Shown: positions 7,240-17,378 of the stretch, in pieces | Position numbering within the stretch: the first letter of the stretch is position 1 | Layout: each line of letters begins with the position of its first letter | From: Psychrobium sp. MM17-31 | GTDB taxonomy: Bacteria > Pseudomonadota > Gammaproteobacteria > Enterobacterales > Psychrobiaceae | NCBI RefSeq assembly: GCF_022347785.1 | Contig: NZ_JAKRGA010000006.1 | Coordinates: forward strand, 62,001 to 126,000 | DNA: 64,000 nucleotides | Direction: 5' to 3' | The notes under the pieces: model-generated | Databases searched by the model: none | What the model was told of the DNA's origin: nothing | What the model saw: only the letters and a program-made list of their open reading frames with translations | Translations under genes and position numbers: made by a program

Positions 7240-10110
7240 ATGGTTAGTTTAAATAACGACAATAAAAAACTTAGCGGATATCAAAAAACGCTTTTAGCAA
7301 TAACAATCACCGGACTGTTAGCTGGTTGTGGTGGCAGTAGTAGTGACGACGATAAAAAAGAACAACCTAAAGTCGATACGACACCGCCGATGATTACCAT
7401 CAATGGTACCTCAGTAACTTTAGAACACGGTGAAACCTATACCGAGCAAGGTGCCAGTGCCACTGACGATACTGATGGCACAGTTACAGTCACAACTTCA
7501 GGTACTGTTGATAATATGACCCTTGGTCAGTACACCATTACCTATAAAGCAGTTGATGCTGCTGGTAATGAAACGACGGCAACTCGACAGGTTGACGTGG
7601 TTGATACTACGGAGCCTGTATTGACTCTAAATGGCGCCAGTGAAGTGAATGTTGTCAAAGGTCAAACCTATGAAGAATTATCAGCCAGTGCTACTGACGC
7701 AGTCGATGGCGACATTACTATAACCACAGAAGGTAGTGTCGATACAGCGACTATTGGTAGTTACACTATCACTTACATTGCAAAAGATGCTTCTGAGAAT
7801 GAAAGTCGATTGACGCGTACAGTTCATGTTGTTGAAGCTAAATTAAAAGGTACCGCTGCTGCTGGTGCCCCTATTGTCGGCACGGTGACTGTAAAAGACG
7901 CCACTGGCGCTGTGCGCAGTAAACTCATTGAAGCCAATGGTGATTATGAAGTTGATGTCACTGGAATGCAGGCTCCATTTCGTATCCGTGCAGAAGGCAC
8001 TGTTGGGGGCCGTAGAGTGCAATTGCATTCATACACTAATGAATTAACTGCAGATGGCGTGGTGAATGTCACGCCGTTTACCGACCTAATTGTTGCTAAT
8101 GCTGCGCAACAAATCGCATCTAACTTCTTTGATTCAACAGCAGATGAGTCATTAAGCGATGACGATATCAAAGCGCAGGAGACCGCGCTGCAAAATAAGC
8201 TTCAAGACGTCTTTGATGCTCTTGGGGTTGATAGTGCTATTGATTTGCTCAATACCAGCTTTAGCGCTGACCATTCAGGGCTTGATGCGGCGCTTGACGT
8301 AATTCGCATCGAAAACACCGCAGATAATATTATGACTATTACCAATATTATCGATGGCACGAGCATTACTGATGATGTGTCAGATAGCGATGACAATGAC
8401 AGCAAAGTGGTTGCCGACAAAGATAAGCTCACCGGCGCGATATCCGATACGGTCGCCGTTGCTAACTTGTTTGATGCGTTAGCGAAAGAGTTTGCTGCTG
8501 GGCTGCCAAAGCCTGCGGCTATTGAAGGCTTCTTTGCTGATGATTTTGTTGATGATGATGAAAGCGTAGGAGAGCTACTCACCGATTTAACCACAGATCC
8601 TGACTTGATTGGCTTTTCGTTTGATAGTGTATCGGTAGAGGATATCGATTTAGAAAACAAAACGGCTAAGGCATTTTTCAATACCACAATTCAGGGCGTT
8701 GTCGATCCATCAACTGAAATGTGGATTGTGTCAAAAGACGATACCAAAGGTTGGCAAATTAAAGGTAACCAGCGAATAGCGGATATCGACGATTTACATT
8801 TCCACTGTAATGACTACAACGGCAGTGATGACAATCCAGGTGGTTGTGGTATTAACGTTTCAGTGGCAGATGATAATCCGAATAATAACGGCACTGACGG
8901 CAAACAATTCCAGTCTGCATTAGTGACTATTATCGATGGTGATGACGGCGAGACCGTTAAAGAGACTATTTATTTAGGTCTACCAGAGTATGAAGCATCG
9001 AACCTCAATGTTTATAATCCTGTATCTGGTCAATATAACTTTGATTGGGCTGGCTTTGGCAGTGGCGAAGGGGAAATTGACGCGTCAAAACTAGCAGCTG
9101 GCGACAAAGTTAAATATCAACTTTATACTGCTAATTTGGATTTAACTAACGCTCAGCAACCTGCTGTGACAGGTGAAAGTGTTGTTACTTATTATTCGAG
9201 TATTCCATTCGCGCCAGCGACAACAGGGCTATATCCTAAAGCTACCGCAGCAACTGCTACAGCTATTGCTGCCATTGGCTCTCGCGCAGATGATGATGAC
9301 TTAACGCTTGAATGGACCTTGGCGGATGGCACTATCAACTATCAGGTGCTAGTAGAGTTAACGGGAACCAATGGTAACTACGCGCAAATGTGGGAATACA
9401 CCAGCGGTACCGACACGACACTAGTGGTAGATTCTGCAAATCTGAATGCGCAGTTATTTGAAAACTCAGATTTCGATTTTAATCAAAATTACGAGTTTGT
9501 AGTGCGCATTTATGCTCAAGATAAGCAAACAGGTCAGCTCCATTCGACGGATTATCGCCAATTGGTTGAGTATAGCGGCGGCGGTGATAGTACGCCTCCA
9601 GATGGCAATAGTGGAGAATTAAACTGTGGCTTTGAATCACCATGGAATGATGCCACCGATATGCCTGCTTCTTATAACTCGTTCGCAGATTTCGAGACGG
9701 TTGTTGAAGCCTGTGGCGGCGTTCAAGCGGTAACTCGCGCCGATTTCGCTGGTAAAACGTTTATCGATGGCACTGAGAAAAATGTGTTCAATGACGACGG
9801 AGCGGCTACTTCAGCTAACCCGGGTACTGGAACATTTATCGATGAAGATGGTGAAAACCAAAGCTTCACATGGTATTTCGAGACGGTTAATCAGGTGCAA
9901 TACTTAGTGGTTACTGGCAGTAATGCACAAGAAGGTATTGAGTTTAGAGATACTTTTGCAATAACCGCACTTGCGGGAACGCGGGGAGCAACTGGCTCGA
10001 CGATGCAATTCAAAGTCTATGCTGAGCAATCGAACTACACCAATAGCGACATGGTGAGATTGACGGGCAGTGACGGCGAAATCTGGGGCTCCACTTTTAC
10101 CCAAGAATAA
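7240..10110 (+). CDS. Large surface lipoprotein with two bacterial Ig-like repeats
   Basis: The chosen ATG has AAGGA seven bases upstream and gives 956 residues; the frame is open 33 codons further but those lack signal features. The N-terminus is a lipoprotein signal (LLAGCGG, with acylated cysteine expected) followed by an acidic serine linker. Two tandem DUF5011-type Ig-like domains follow, each starting near D-TTPP/D-TTEP and containing GxYTITY and D-A-GNE. The middle is Ala/Asp-rich with no recognised enzyme domain, and a C-terminal module follows a GGGDSTPP linker. It is strongly acidic, as marine secreted proteins often are. Adhesive or structural surface roles are plausible but not shown. 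It lies directly after the wHTH regulator and ends in a terminator. Confidence 0.8.
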   Translation: MVSLNNDNKKLSGYQKTLLAITITGLLAGCGGSSSDDDKKEQPKVDTTPPMITINGTSVTLEHGETYTEQGASATDDTDGTVTVTTSGTVDNMTLGQYTITYKAVDAAGNETTATRQVDVVDTTEPVLTLNGASEVNVVKGQTYEELSASATDAVDGDITITTEGSVDTATIGSYTITYIAKDASENESRLTRTVHVVEAKLKGTAAAGAPIVGTVTVKDATGAVRSKLIEANGDYEVDVTGMQAPFRIRAEGTVGGRRVQLHSYTNELTADGVVNVTPFTDLIVANAAQQIASNFFDSTADESLSDDDIKAQETALQNKLQDVFDALGVDSAIDLLNTSFSADHSGLDAALDVIRIENTADNIMTITNIIDGTSITDDVSDSDDNDSKVVADKDKLTGAISDTVAVANLFDALAKEFAAGLPKPAAIEGFFADDFVDDDESVGELLTDLTTDPDLIGFSFDSVSVEDIDLENKTAKAFFNTTIQGVVDPSTEMWIVSKDDTKGWQIKGNQRIADIDDLHFHCNDYNGSDDNPGGCGINVSVADDNPNNNGTDGKQFQSALVTIIDGDDGETVKETIYLGLPEYEASNLNVYNPVSGQYNFDWAGFGSGEGEIDASKLAAGDKVKYQLYTANLDLTNAQQPAVTGESVVTYYSSIPFAPATTGLYPKATAATATAIAAIGSRADDDDLTLEWTLADGTINYQVLVELTGTNGNYAQMWEYTSGTDTTLVVDSANLNAQLFENSDFDFNQNYEFVVRIYAQDKQTGQLHSTDYRQLVEYSGGGDSTPPDGNSGELNCGFESPWNDATDMPASYNSFADFETVVEACGGVQAVTRADFAGKTFIDGTEKNVFNDDGAATSANPGTGTFIDEDGENQSFTWYFETVNQVQYLVVTGSNAQEGIEFRDTFAITALAGTRGATGSTMQFKVYAEQSNYTNSDMVRLTGSDGEIWGSTFTQE

Positions 10111-10131
10111 GTCACTACTCGATAAGTCTAT

Positions 10132-10158
10132 AAGCCGGAGTTCGCTCCGGCTTTTTTT
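10132..10158 (+). terminator. Intrinsic terminator after the Ig-like lipoprotein
   Basis: AAGCCGGAG, loop TTCG, CTCCGGCTT followed by a run of T. Confidence 0.92.
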
Positions 10159-10253
10159 GTTTTTGTGTGTTCTACGTGCTATCTAGGTGGTTATTGTTAG
10201 GCCAGATCTCTATAATACCCTGCAATTTATGCCAACCTTCAGAGAGTGAGTCT

Positions 10254-10985
10254 ATGACAGCTACAACAGTCGTGCGTCCAAGTGGTCGCACCTATGATCA
10301 AACCCGCGAAGTAAGTTTTACTCGTGACTATACCGCTCATGCAGAAGGTTCTGTTTTAGTTGAGTTTGGCGGTACTAAAGTGTTGTGTAATGCGACTGTC
10401 GAAGAAGGTGTGCCACGCTTCTTAAAAGGTAAAGGCCAAGGCTGGATTACCGCTGAATACGGCATGTTACCTCGCTCTACTCATTCACGCATGCGCCGTG
10501 AAGCCAATGCTGGTAAACAAGGTGGCCGCACCTTAGAAATTCAACGTTTAATCGCTCGCTCATTACGTGCTGCGGTTGATTTAGAGCTACTGGGCGAATA
10601 CACCATCACTATCGATTGTGATGTGATTCAAGCCGATGGCGGTACTCGCACAGCGTCTATCACTGGTGCTTGTGTTGCGTTAGTGGATGCCCTGCGTCAC
10701 ATGCAAGAAAACAAAATGATTAAAACTGACCCGCTAAAATACATGATTGCCGCTATTTCAGTTGGCATTTATCAGGGCGAGGCGGTGTGTGATTTGGATT
10801 ATCCAGAAGATAGCGAAGCCGAAACCGATATGAATGTAGTGATGGCGGACAACGGCAAGATGATTGAAGTGCAAGGCACCGCTGAAGGCGAACCATTTAG
10901 CCACCAAGAACTATTATCAATGCTGTCATTAGCTGAGAATGGCATTAAAGATTTATTTGCGAAACAAACTGAAATTTTGAAATAG
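10254..10985 (+). CDS. rph: Ribonuclease PH
   Basis: This phosphorolytic 3'-5' exoribonuclease trims tRNA 3' ends and forms a hexamer. The 243-residue product matches the family length. It carries RPSGRTYDQ at the N-terminus, the RNA-binding and basic region [19 protein letters not shown] (broken here only for reference), and the phosphate-site GGTRTAS. The ATG at 10254 has AGAG upstream and starts just before the conserved RPSGR; the open frame back to 10167 crosses a promoter-like stretch and is rejected. pyrE follows after 9 bp, so the two form the usual rph-pyrE operon. Confidence 0.97.
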   Translation: MTATTVVRPSGRTYDQTREVSFTRDYTAHAEGSVLVEFGGTKVLCNATVEEGVPRFLKGKGQGWITAEYGMLPRSTHSRMRREANAGKQGGRTLEIQRLIARSLRAAVDLELLGEYTITIDCDVIQADGGTRTASITGACVALVDALRHMQENKMIKTDPLKYMIAAISVGIYQGEAVCDLDYPEDSEAETDMNVVMADNGKMIEVQGTAEGEPFSHQELLSMLSLAENGIKDLFAKQTEILK

Positions 10986-10994
10986 GGTAACGAC

Positions 10995-11636
10995 ATGAAA
11001 CAGTATCAAATTGATTTTATTGAATTTGCACTTGAGCGCGGTGTACTTAAATTTGGTGAATTCACCTTAAAATCTGGCCGTGTAAGCCCGTATTTCTTTA
11101 ACGCTGGTTTGTTTAATACCGGTAAAGATTTAGCGCGTTTAGGTCGTTTCTACGCGGCAGCTCTTATGGATAGCGGTGTTGATTACGATTTACTATTTGG
11201 TCCAGCATACAAAGGTATTCCAATTGCATCGGCAACTGCACTGCAATTATGCGAGCAACACGATATCGATATGCCTTACTGCTTTAACCGTAAAGAGAAA
11301 AAAGCTCACGGTGAAGGCGGCAGCTTAGTTGGTAGTGAGCTAAAAGGTAAAGTGATGTTGGTAGACGATGTAATCACTGCAGGTACGGCGATCCGCGAAT
11401 CAATGGACATCATCAATGACGCTGGCGCTGAACTTGCTGGCGTATTAATCGCCCTAGACCGCCAAGAAAAAGGCAAAGGCGAATTATCGGCTATCCAAGA
11501 AATCGAACGCGATTACGGTGCTAAGATGATTTCAATCGTGACGCTAGGCGACTTAATCGGTTACTTAACCGAAAAAGGTGAGATGGGTGATACGCTAGCA
11601 AGTGTTACCGCTTATCGCGAGAAGTACGGCATTTAG
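10995..11636 (+). CDS. pyrE: Orotate phosphoribosyltransferase
   Basis: PyrE makes orotidine 5'-phosphate from orotate and PRPP in pyrimidine synthesis. The 213-residue protein shows [14 protein letters not shown] at the N-terminus, the catalytic loop around [12 protein letters not shown], and the PRPP-binding motif [13 protein letters not shown]. It is co-transcribed with rph, 9 bp downstream with AGGG as ribosome site. In enterics, translation of rph influences pyrE attenuation, but no attenuator is obvious in this short gap. Confidence 0.98.
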   Translation: MKQYQIDFIEFALERGVLKFGEFTLKSGRVSPYFFNAGLFNTGKDLARLGRFYAAALMDSGVDYDLLFGPAYKGIPIASATALQLCEQHDIDMPYCFNRKEKKAHGEGGSLVGSELKGKVMLVDDVITAGTAIRESMDIINDAGAELAGVLIALDRQEKGKGELSAIQEIERDYGAKMISIVTLGDLIGYLTEKGEMGDTLASVTAYREKYGI

Positions 11637-11660
11637 TCGTTAATTATCGCTGATAAACTA

Positions 11661-11690
11661 AAGGGCCGCTATATGCGGCCCTTAGTTTTT
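11661..11690 (+). terminator. Intrinsic terminator after pyrE
   Basis: AAGGGCCGC, loop TATAT, GCGGCCCTT, then AGTTTTT. Confidence 0.88.
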
Positions 11691-11793
11691 ATATCGTTTG
11701 AAATAAGTTTGGGGATAAATGAATTAGAGCAAGGCATTTATTTTGATGTATAGCAGCGCTATATGAAAAATCAATAACGCAGCTATCATTTAT

Positions 11794-12378
11794 TTAGCCC
11801 AACAACTTAGCAAATTGTTGCCATTGCTGTTCGAAACCGTCTGTTGGCTTGGTTTTAAAACCGCTGCGGACAAACTGATTGATACGGCCTTCGGCATAAG
11901 CAAGTAACATGTTGGCGAGCTGTGCTTCATCGATATCAAAGCTCTTTCCTTCGCGTAGCTTGCGTTCGCGTAGAATTTGCTTGAGGTGCGTTTCTAGCTT
12001 TTCAAATAGCAGGCTGATGCGCTCGCGCAGCCTATCGTGTTCACCAAGTAGTGCATCACCAGTAAGAATTCGCGTGATACCTGGATTTTTCTCGGCAAAC
12101 AACAACACTAATTGGATGATGTGATGACAGCGAAGTAAGGTGTTTTTTTCTTCACTGGTAATGATGTTAACGCGTGATAGTACTGATTGTTCAATAAACT
12201 CGATTAATCCCTCAAACATACGCGCTTTTGATGGAAAGTGGCGATATAGCGCAGCTTCAGAAACGCCAACCTCAGCAGCTAGTTTTGCTGTGGTAATGCG
12301 GTTTCCCGGAGTTTCTAGCATGTGAGCTAATGATTGGAGTATTTGTTCGCGACGGTTCGATTTTTTGGTAACGGCCAT
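11794..12378 (-). CDS. slmA: Nucleoid occlusion factor SlmA (TetR family)
   Basis: SlmA binds specific chromosomal sites and blocks FtsZ assembly over the nucleoid. The 194-residue protein has the N-terminal TetR helix-turn-helix ([23 protein letters not shown] region) and the characteristic [14 protein letters not shown] start. Context is diagnostic: slmA normally sits between the coaBC/dut genes and pyrE. AGGA lies upstream of the ATG. Here coaBC is only 44 bp upstream; the dut gene that often separates them is not in this interval. Confidence 0.96.
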   Translation of the reverse strand: MAVTKKSNRREQILQSLAHMLETPGNRITTAKLAAEVGVSEAALYRHFPSKARMFEGLIEFIEQSVLSRVNIITSEEKNTLLRCHHIIQLVLLFAEKNPGITRILTGDALLGEHDRLRERISLLFEKLETHLKQILRERKLREGKSFDIDEAQLANMLLAYAEGRINQFVRSGFKTKPTDGFEQQWQQFAKLLG

Positions 12379-12422
12379 GAGGCAACTAATCCTACTGCTA
12401 TAAAGTGTTGGGGATGTAAAAT

Positions 12423-13622
12423 TTATTGAGCCTGATTGTAATGCTTAATAATTTCAACTACTAGTTGTTTTGCTAATTCTTGTTTATCGGCCAGTGGTAA
12501 ATCAAGTTTACCTTGTGGCCAATATAATGTGAGTGCGTTGCTATCACTATTGAAACCTTGGCCTGCAATGCTGACGTTGTTGGCGGCAATCATATCAAGC
12601 TTTTTGCGTTGTAATTTTCCGCGGGCGTAGGTTTCAACATCTTGAGTTTCGGCGGCAAAACCAACGCAGAATGGGCGTTGCTCTTCAAGCGCTGAAACAT
12701 CAGCCAGAATGTCTGGGTTCTTAATCATGCTAACGACCATGTCATCGTCGTTTTTCTTGATTTTTTGATCGCTAATAGCAGCTGGGCGATAATCGGCAAC
12801 CGCAGCACAGGCGATAAAAATATCGTGCGTTGGTGCATGAATGATGGCTTGCTTGTGCATATCGCTAGCGCTAACTACATCGAGGCGATTAACACCATTT
12901 GGTGTTGTTAATGACACTGGTCCAGCAATCAGTGTGACATTAGCGCCAAGTTGTTTGGCTGCTTGTGCAATGGCAAAGCCCATTTTTCCTGAGCTGTGAT
13001 TGCTGATATAGCGCACGGGATCAATAGCTTCACGGGTTGGTCCCGCGGTAATTAAAATATTGAGATCTAATGACGGCGCGGCAAAATGGTTTGTTACGCG
13101 CTCAACGATTTCCATCGGCTCTAATAAGCGGCCTTTACCCACATCGCCACAGGCTTGCTCGCCGCTGGCAGGGCCCCAAATGTACATGCCCATTTGCTCA
13201 AGGCAGGCAAGGTTGCGCTGGGTGGCTTTAGCGGCGTACATTTGCTGGTTCATCGCTGGGGCGATAGCGATTGGCGCGCTAGTGGCTAAACAAATGGTGG
13301 TCAGTAAATCGTTAGCCATACCTGCGTTAATTTTGGCAATTACATCGGCAGATGCGGGTGCTATAACGACTAAATCTGCCCATTTAGCTAGCTCGATGTG
13401 GCCCATTGACGCTTCGGCAGCAGGATCTAATAAGCTATCGCTTACCGGATTGCCACTCACTGCTTGTAGGGTAAGTGGTGTAATAAATTCTTTGGCACCT
13501 GCAGTCATCACGACACGCACGTCACATTGTAAGTCTTTTAATCGGCGAACTATTTCAGGGCATTTATAAGCGGCGATTCCACCTGTGATCCCTAAGACGA
13601 CTTTTTTGTTTGCGAGTGTCAT
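12423..13622 (-). CDS. coaBC: Bifunctional phosphopantothenoylcysteine decarboxylase / phosphopantothenate-cysteine ligase
   Basis: CoaBC performs two consecutive steps of coenzyme A synthesis. The N-terminal flavoprotein half begins [14 protein letters not shown] and contains the decarboxylase signature around PAMNQQMY. The C-terminal ligase half begins near [18 protein letters not shown] and includes KIKKNDD. The 399 residues fit the family. It is transcribed leftwards towards slmA, divergent from radC. CoaD, a later enzyme of the same pathway, is 3 kb away in this window. Confidence 0.97.
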   Translation of the reverse strand: MTLANKKVVLGITGGIAAYKCPEIVRRLKDLQCDVRVVMTAGAKEFITPLTLQAVSGNPVSDSLLDPAAEASMGHIELAKWADLVVIAPASADVIAKINAGMANDLLTTICLATSAPIAIAPAMNQQMYAAKATQRNLACLEQMGMYIWGPASGEQACGDVGKGRLLEPMEIVERVTNHFAAPSLDLNILITAGPTREAIDPVRYISNHSSGKMGFAIAQAAKQLGANVTLIAGPVSLTTPNGVNRLDVVSASDMHKQAIIHAPTHDIFIACAAVADYRPAAISDQKIKKNDDDMVVSMIKNPDILADVSALEEQRPFCVGFAAETQDVETYARGKLQRKKLDMIAANNVSIAGQGFNSDSNALTLYWPQGKLDLPLADKQELAKQLVVEIIKHYNQAQ

Positions 13623-13749
13623 GAACTAAGCCTTTATTCATTGATATTCAATTGGGGGCATAAGATAGCATAAAGTCGGCGAAATTCGCTTACTTGACCC
13701 ATAATTAATGTCTATTTCTTCATCGTGTGTTTCTAACAGGAGGTTGGGG

Positions 13750-14439
13750 ATGAGTGACAGTCATAGTTCAATTAAGGAATGGCCGGAGCAAATGCGGCCA
13801 CGTGAGAAGCTGCTACAATATGGGGCGCAATCATTGTCGGACAGTGAACTATTAGCCATATTTTTACGCACTGGTGTCAAAGGATGTTCGGCGGTGGAAT
13901 TGGCTAATCGCTTATTGGTGAGCTTTGGTGGTTTAAATGAATTACTTGGCGCAAACCAGCAGCAGTTTTGTGAACATTTAGGATTAGGTCCCGCCAAATA
14001 CGCCCAGCTTAATGCTGTGTTGGAAATGAGTAAGCGTTTTTATCGTCATCAATTAGAATCCAAAGTTTCGATGACTAGCTCAAATGCAGTTGCTCAATAT
14101 TTATCGCATTTGATGCGCGAGCTGCAATATGAGTGTTTTTATGTGTTGTATCTCGATAATCAAAATCAGTTGATTAGTTGTGATGAAGTTTTTCGCGGTA
14201 CTATTAATGCGGCAAGTGTTTATCCGCGAGAGATAGTGCGCGAGGTGATTAAATATAATGCCGCCAGTGTGATACTCAGTCACAATCATCCATCGGGGAT
14301 CGCAACGCCTAGCGAAGCGGATCGTAGAATTACCCAGCGAATCGTCGACGCACTGGCACTGATCGACGTCACGGTTTTAGATCATTTCATTATTGGGCGA
14401 GATGATCCTTATTCTTTTGCCGATCACGGTCTACTTTAA
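13750..14439 (+). CDS. radC: RadC / JAB-domain protein
   Basis: The 229-residue product has an N-terminal helix-hairpin-helix-like region (LSDSELLAIFLRTG) and a C-terminal JAB/MPN metalloprotease-like domain with the zinc motif HNHPSG followed by the conserved aspartate in SEADRRIT. The ATG at 13750 is preceded by AGGAGG with six bases spacing, much better than the ATG at 13708. It is named for a historical DNA-repair link; its molecular role is still unclear. It lies between divergent coaBC and rpmB, as in many gammaproteobacteria. Confidence 0.95.
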   Translation: MSDSHSSIKEWPEQMRPREKLLQYGAQSLSDSELLAIFLRTGVKGCSAVELANRLLVSFGGLNELLGANQQQFCEHLGLGPAKYAQLNAVLEMSKRFYRHQLESKVSMTSSNAVAQYLSHLMRELQYECFYVLYLDNQNQLISCDEVFRGTINAASVYPREIVREVIKYNAASVILSHNHPSGIATPSEADRRITQRIVDALALIDVTVLDHFIIGRDDPYSFADHGLL

Positions 14440-14519
14440 TTGTTTTTTTTCTGATAGAATGCCCGCGTTTTTGAGAGCGTAGCTCCTTTATTGCCCATCA
14501 TAGGCTTAAAAGTAGTCTC

Positions 14520-14606
14520 TTTTTTTAAAACAACTTATATCAGGCGTATGTTGTTATTCACAGCATGCGGCCCTCATTTGAGCATCGAGCATAGGCCAAA
14601 TGAGGC
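14520..14606 (+). promoter_or_regulatory. Structured leader of the rpmB-rpmG operon
   Basis: The 210-bp stretch between radC and rpmB holds a TAGAAT -10-like hexamer at 14455 and two inverted repeats: AACAAC/GTTGTT, and CCTCATTTG (14572-14580) with CAAATGAGG (14597-14605). This could be an autoregulatory or processed leader; the pairing is seen and the function is inferred. Confidence 0.35.
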
Positions 14607-14649
14607 AAGTTTACAGCTCGAGCTAGTAGAAATATTTTGGAGGACAGTC

Positions 14650-14886
14650 ATGTCTAGAGTTTGCCAAGTAACTGGTAAAAAACCAGCAACAGGTAACAAC
14701 GTATCGCACGCTAAAAACCACACGCGTCGTCGTTTCTTACCAAACCTTCACACTCACCGTTTTTGGGTTGAGAGTGAAAACCGTTTCGTTAAATTACGCT
14801 TAACTACTAAAGGTATGCGTATTATCGATAAGAAAGGTATTGACGCTGTCTTAGCTGAAATGCGTGCTCGTGGTGAAAAGGTTTAA
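14650..14886 (+). CDS. rpmB: 50S ribosomal protein L28
   Basis: The 78-residue protein starts [21 protein letters not shown], typical of L28, and is rich in arginine and lysine. The ATG at 14650 follows GGAGGA; the longer open frame from 14491 is upstream leader. Its partner rpmG starts 11 bp after the stop, the standard rpmB-rpmG pair. Confidence 0.98.
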   Translation: MSRVCQVTGKKPATGNNVSHAKNHTRRRFLPNLHTHRFWVESENRFVKLRLTTKGMRIIDKKGIDAVLAEMRARGEKV

Positions 14887-14897
14887 GGAGTTAGAAA

Positions 14898-15050
14898 ATG
14901 CGCGATAAAATTAAATTAGTATCAAGTGCAAGCAGCCACTTTTACACAACTGACAAGAACAAACGTACTATGCCTGAGAAATTAGAGCTTAAAAAGTACG
15001 ATCCAATCGTTCGTAAGCACGTAATGTACAAAGAAGCTAAAATCAAATAA
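14898..15050 (+). CDS. rpmG: 50S ribosomal protein L33
   Basis: A 50-residue gene with AAGGAG before the ATG. The product starts [18 protein letters not shown] and ends [10 protein letters not shown]. No CxxC pairs are present, so this is the zinc-independent form of L33. It is the second gene of the rpmB operon and is followed by a strong terminator. Confidence 0.97.
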   Translation: MRDKIKLVSSASSHFYTTDKNKRTMPEKLELKKYDPIVRKHVMYKEAKIK

Positions 15051-15076
15051 TTGATTTTTCTTCAAACGTGATAATG

Positions 15077-15103
15077 AAAAACCCAGCCCCGGCTGGGTTT
15101 TTT
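15077..15103 (+). terminator. Intrinsic terminator of the rpmB-rpmG operon
   Basis: AAAACCCAGC, loop CCCG, GCTGGGTTTT and further T. Confidence 0.93.
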
Positions 15104-15118
15104 ATATTCAGGATGAAT

Positions 15119-15305
15119 GGTATACCGCGATACCATGGACGGTAAGGAGCGGTGACGTTCTTGATGAACGGTCAGGCTTTTTGCTCCTGCAAAGCCTAAG
15201 TACCTACATCCCTGTAGGCAATCCTGCGAAGCCATGGATGGCTAGGAGCAGGGTTGCTGAAGCGTGCGTATCAGTTGAGGCCTATTATGGATGGCAAAGA
15301 GCGAT
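15119..15305. repeat. Structured non-coding repeat-like element
   Basis: Most of the 397-bp gap between rpmG and the next gene. A 20-bp motif occurs three times with changes: from 15133 (CCATGGACGGTAAGGAGCGG), from 15232 (CCATGGATGGCTAGGAGCAG) and, weaker, from 15286. Between them are small hairpins: AGGCTTT/AAAGCCT (15174-15197) and CCTACA/TGTAGG (15203-15218). There is no convincing open frame, and GC looks higher than in other gaps. It resembles dispersed intergenic repeats known in Alteromonadales; copies elsewhere could not be checked. Confidence 0.55.
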
Positions 15306-15447
15306 GCGATGACAGCGAATGCCTTTGTTGAAGAGACAGCAAAGAACAAAATTTTCAATCCCAATTAAACGTCAGATTGGTGATTCTCCTTTTCCCTAAT
15401 TCTTTTTCCCAGTAGACTATCAGCGATTTAATTGCTGAGGACTCGTT

Positions 15448-15894
15448 GTGGGCTTGTCGAAAAAAGGTTGGAACAACGTACTTATCTTCGCCTGTATGGG
15501 GATGATTATTATGTTTAATTTAATGAACGATAAGCTGGTGGACAACGCCGAAGGGCAGGTAGTACCCATTCTTCCTGAGCAAAGCATGATTTTAACCTTG
15601 CAATATCCCAATTATGCGATAGAGCGTTTGGGAACCAGTTGGCGAGTTAACCCTGGTGATAAATTACCAACCGATGAAGCTGCACCATTAATTCAAGCGT
15701 GGGGTGAGTTGACAGGCGAAGTAAGTTTGGCAACTAGCGAAGAAGAAGGCTATCGCGTGACCCTGTGGTTAGCTGGTCAAGAACATCCAACCAAACTATG
15801 GATTCAGCCGCAAGAAGGCTTGATTACCGATATTATTGCTCAGAAAACGTGGCGCTTAATGCCCGCGCAATTAGCCCAAATCGATAAAGGGTAA
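15448..15894 (+). CDS. Small membrane-anchored hypothetical protein upstream of mutM
   Basis: 148 residues from a GTG start with AGGA upstream. The N-terminus (about residues 8-27) is a single hydrophobic helix, probably a membrane anchor; the remainder is a soluble domain rich in Glu and Gln. I recognise no functional family. Its stop is 6 bp before mutM, so the two are almost certainly co-transcribed. It may be a conserved neighbour of mutM in this order, but no repair role can be read from the sequence. Confidence 0.75.
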   Translation: MGLSKKGWNNVLIFACMGMIIMFNLMNDKLVDNAEGQVVPILPEQSMILTLQYPNYAIERLGTSWRVNPGDKLPTDEAAPLIQAWGELTGEVSLATSEEEGYRVTLWLAGQEHPTKLWIQPQEGLITDIIAQKTWRLMPAQLAQIDKG

Positions 15895-15900
15895 TAGAAA

Positions 15901-16713
15901 ATGCCAGAGTTACCAGAAGTTGAAGTCAGTCGCCTTGGTGTTAGCCAGCACCTAGATGGTAAAACTATTAGTGATATTGTTATTCGCACCCCGAAATTAC
16001 GTTGGGACATTCCAAAAGCTGATTTAGCAAAGCTAATTGGCCAAAAAATTACTGCAATTTCGCGTCGTGCTAAATATCTCATCATTGAAACTGCCATTGG
16101 TCACATCATCATTCACTTGGGGATGTCGGGTAGTTTGCGAGTCATCGATAAGTCTACACCCCTCAAAAAACACGATCACGTTGATGTTACTGTCGGTGAC
16201 AAAGTGTTAAGGCTTAATGATCCGCGCCGCTTTGGTGCTGTGCTTTACGCTGATGAATCTGGTGAGCATCAAGTATTTGAAAAGTTAGGACCTGAGCCAT
16301 TAACCGATGCTTTTAATGCTGAGCATCTTGCTGAAAAATGCGCTAAGCGAAAGGCGGCGATTAAACTGGTTATTATGGATAATCCCGTTGTGGTTGGCGT
16401 CGGTAATATTTATGCCAATGAAGCGCTTTTCTTGACGGGGATACATCCTTTAACACCCGCCAATAAGGTACCAACAGAAAAGATTCCACAATTAGTTAGT
16501 ACCATAAAGGACGTTTTGGCGGCTGCGATTAAGCAAGGCGGAACCACATTAAAAGATTTTAGTCAGACAGATGGCAAGCCGGGTTATTTCGCCCAATCGT
16601 TATTTGTTTATGGGCGCGAAGGAGAACCGTGTTTGCGTTGTAAGAGTGAATTACAGGGAGTGAAAATTGGCCAACGAGCGAGTGTGTTTTGTTCTCAATG
16701 TCAGCCTGAATAA
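15901..16713 (+). CDS. mutM: Formamidopyrimidine-DNA glycosylase
   Basis: This base-excision repair enzyme removes 8-oxoguanine and related lesions and nicks the abasic site. The 270-residue protein begins PELPEVE, giving catalytic Pro and Glu after Met removal. It contains HLGMSG and NDPRRFGA, the helix-two-turn-helix region with [10 protein letters not shown], and a C-terminal zinc finger with Cys pairs in CLRC and CSQC. All key features are present. It overlaps no neighbour and converges on coaD. Confidence 0.98.
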   Translation: MPELPEVEVSRLGVSQHLDGKTISDIVIRTPKLRWDIPKADLAKLIGQKITAISRRAKYLIIETAIGHIIIHLGMSGSLRVIDKSTPLKKHDHVDVTVGDKVLRLNDPRRFGAVLYADESGEHQVFEKLGPEPLTDAFNAEHLAEKCAKRKAAIKLVIMDNPVVVGVGNIYANEALFLTGIHPLTPANKVPTEKIPQLVSTIKDVLAAAIKQGGTTLKDFSQTDGKPGYFAQSLFVYGREGEPCLRCKSELQGVKIGQRASVFCSQCQPE

Positions 16714-16754
16714 ATTGAACGCATACTTATGATTTAAAGTATGCACTTTCATTG

Positions 16755-17249
<495 letters not shown>

Positions 17250-17378
17250 TTAAAAATTTTTGCTCATACTAGCAACTTTTTACGTGATTATGTAGCCAAA
17301 GGGATTTGGCGTAGTGTCTACGTATAATTTTTGCTAACATGCGCATCCAAGAATGCGATTAACCTCAATGGATTATTG

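Noticed and set aside
8202-8687. 161-residue serine-rich frame antisense to the lipoprotein gene
   Set aside because: Serine-rich low-complexity shadow of an Asp/Ala-rich coding region.
10167-10253. Upstream extension of rph
   Set aside because: The extra 29 residues are not part of RNase PH, and the ATG at 10254 has its own ribosome site.
13708-13749. Earlier ATG for radC
   Set aside because: No ribosome site, whereas AGGAGG stands six bases before the ATG at 13750.
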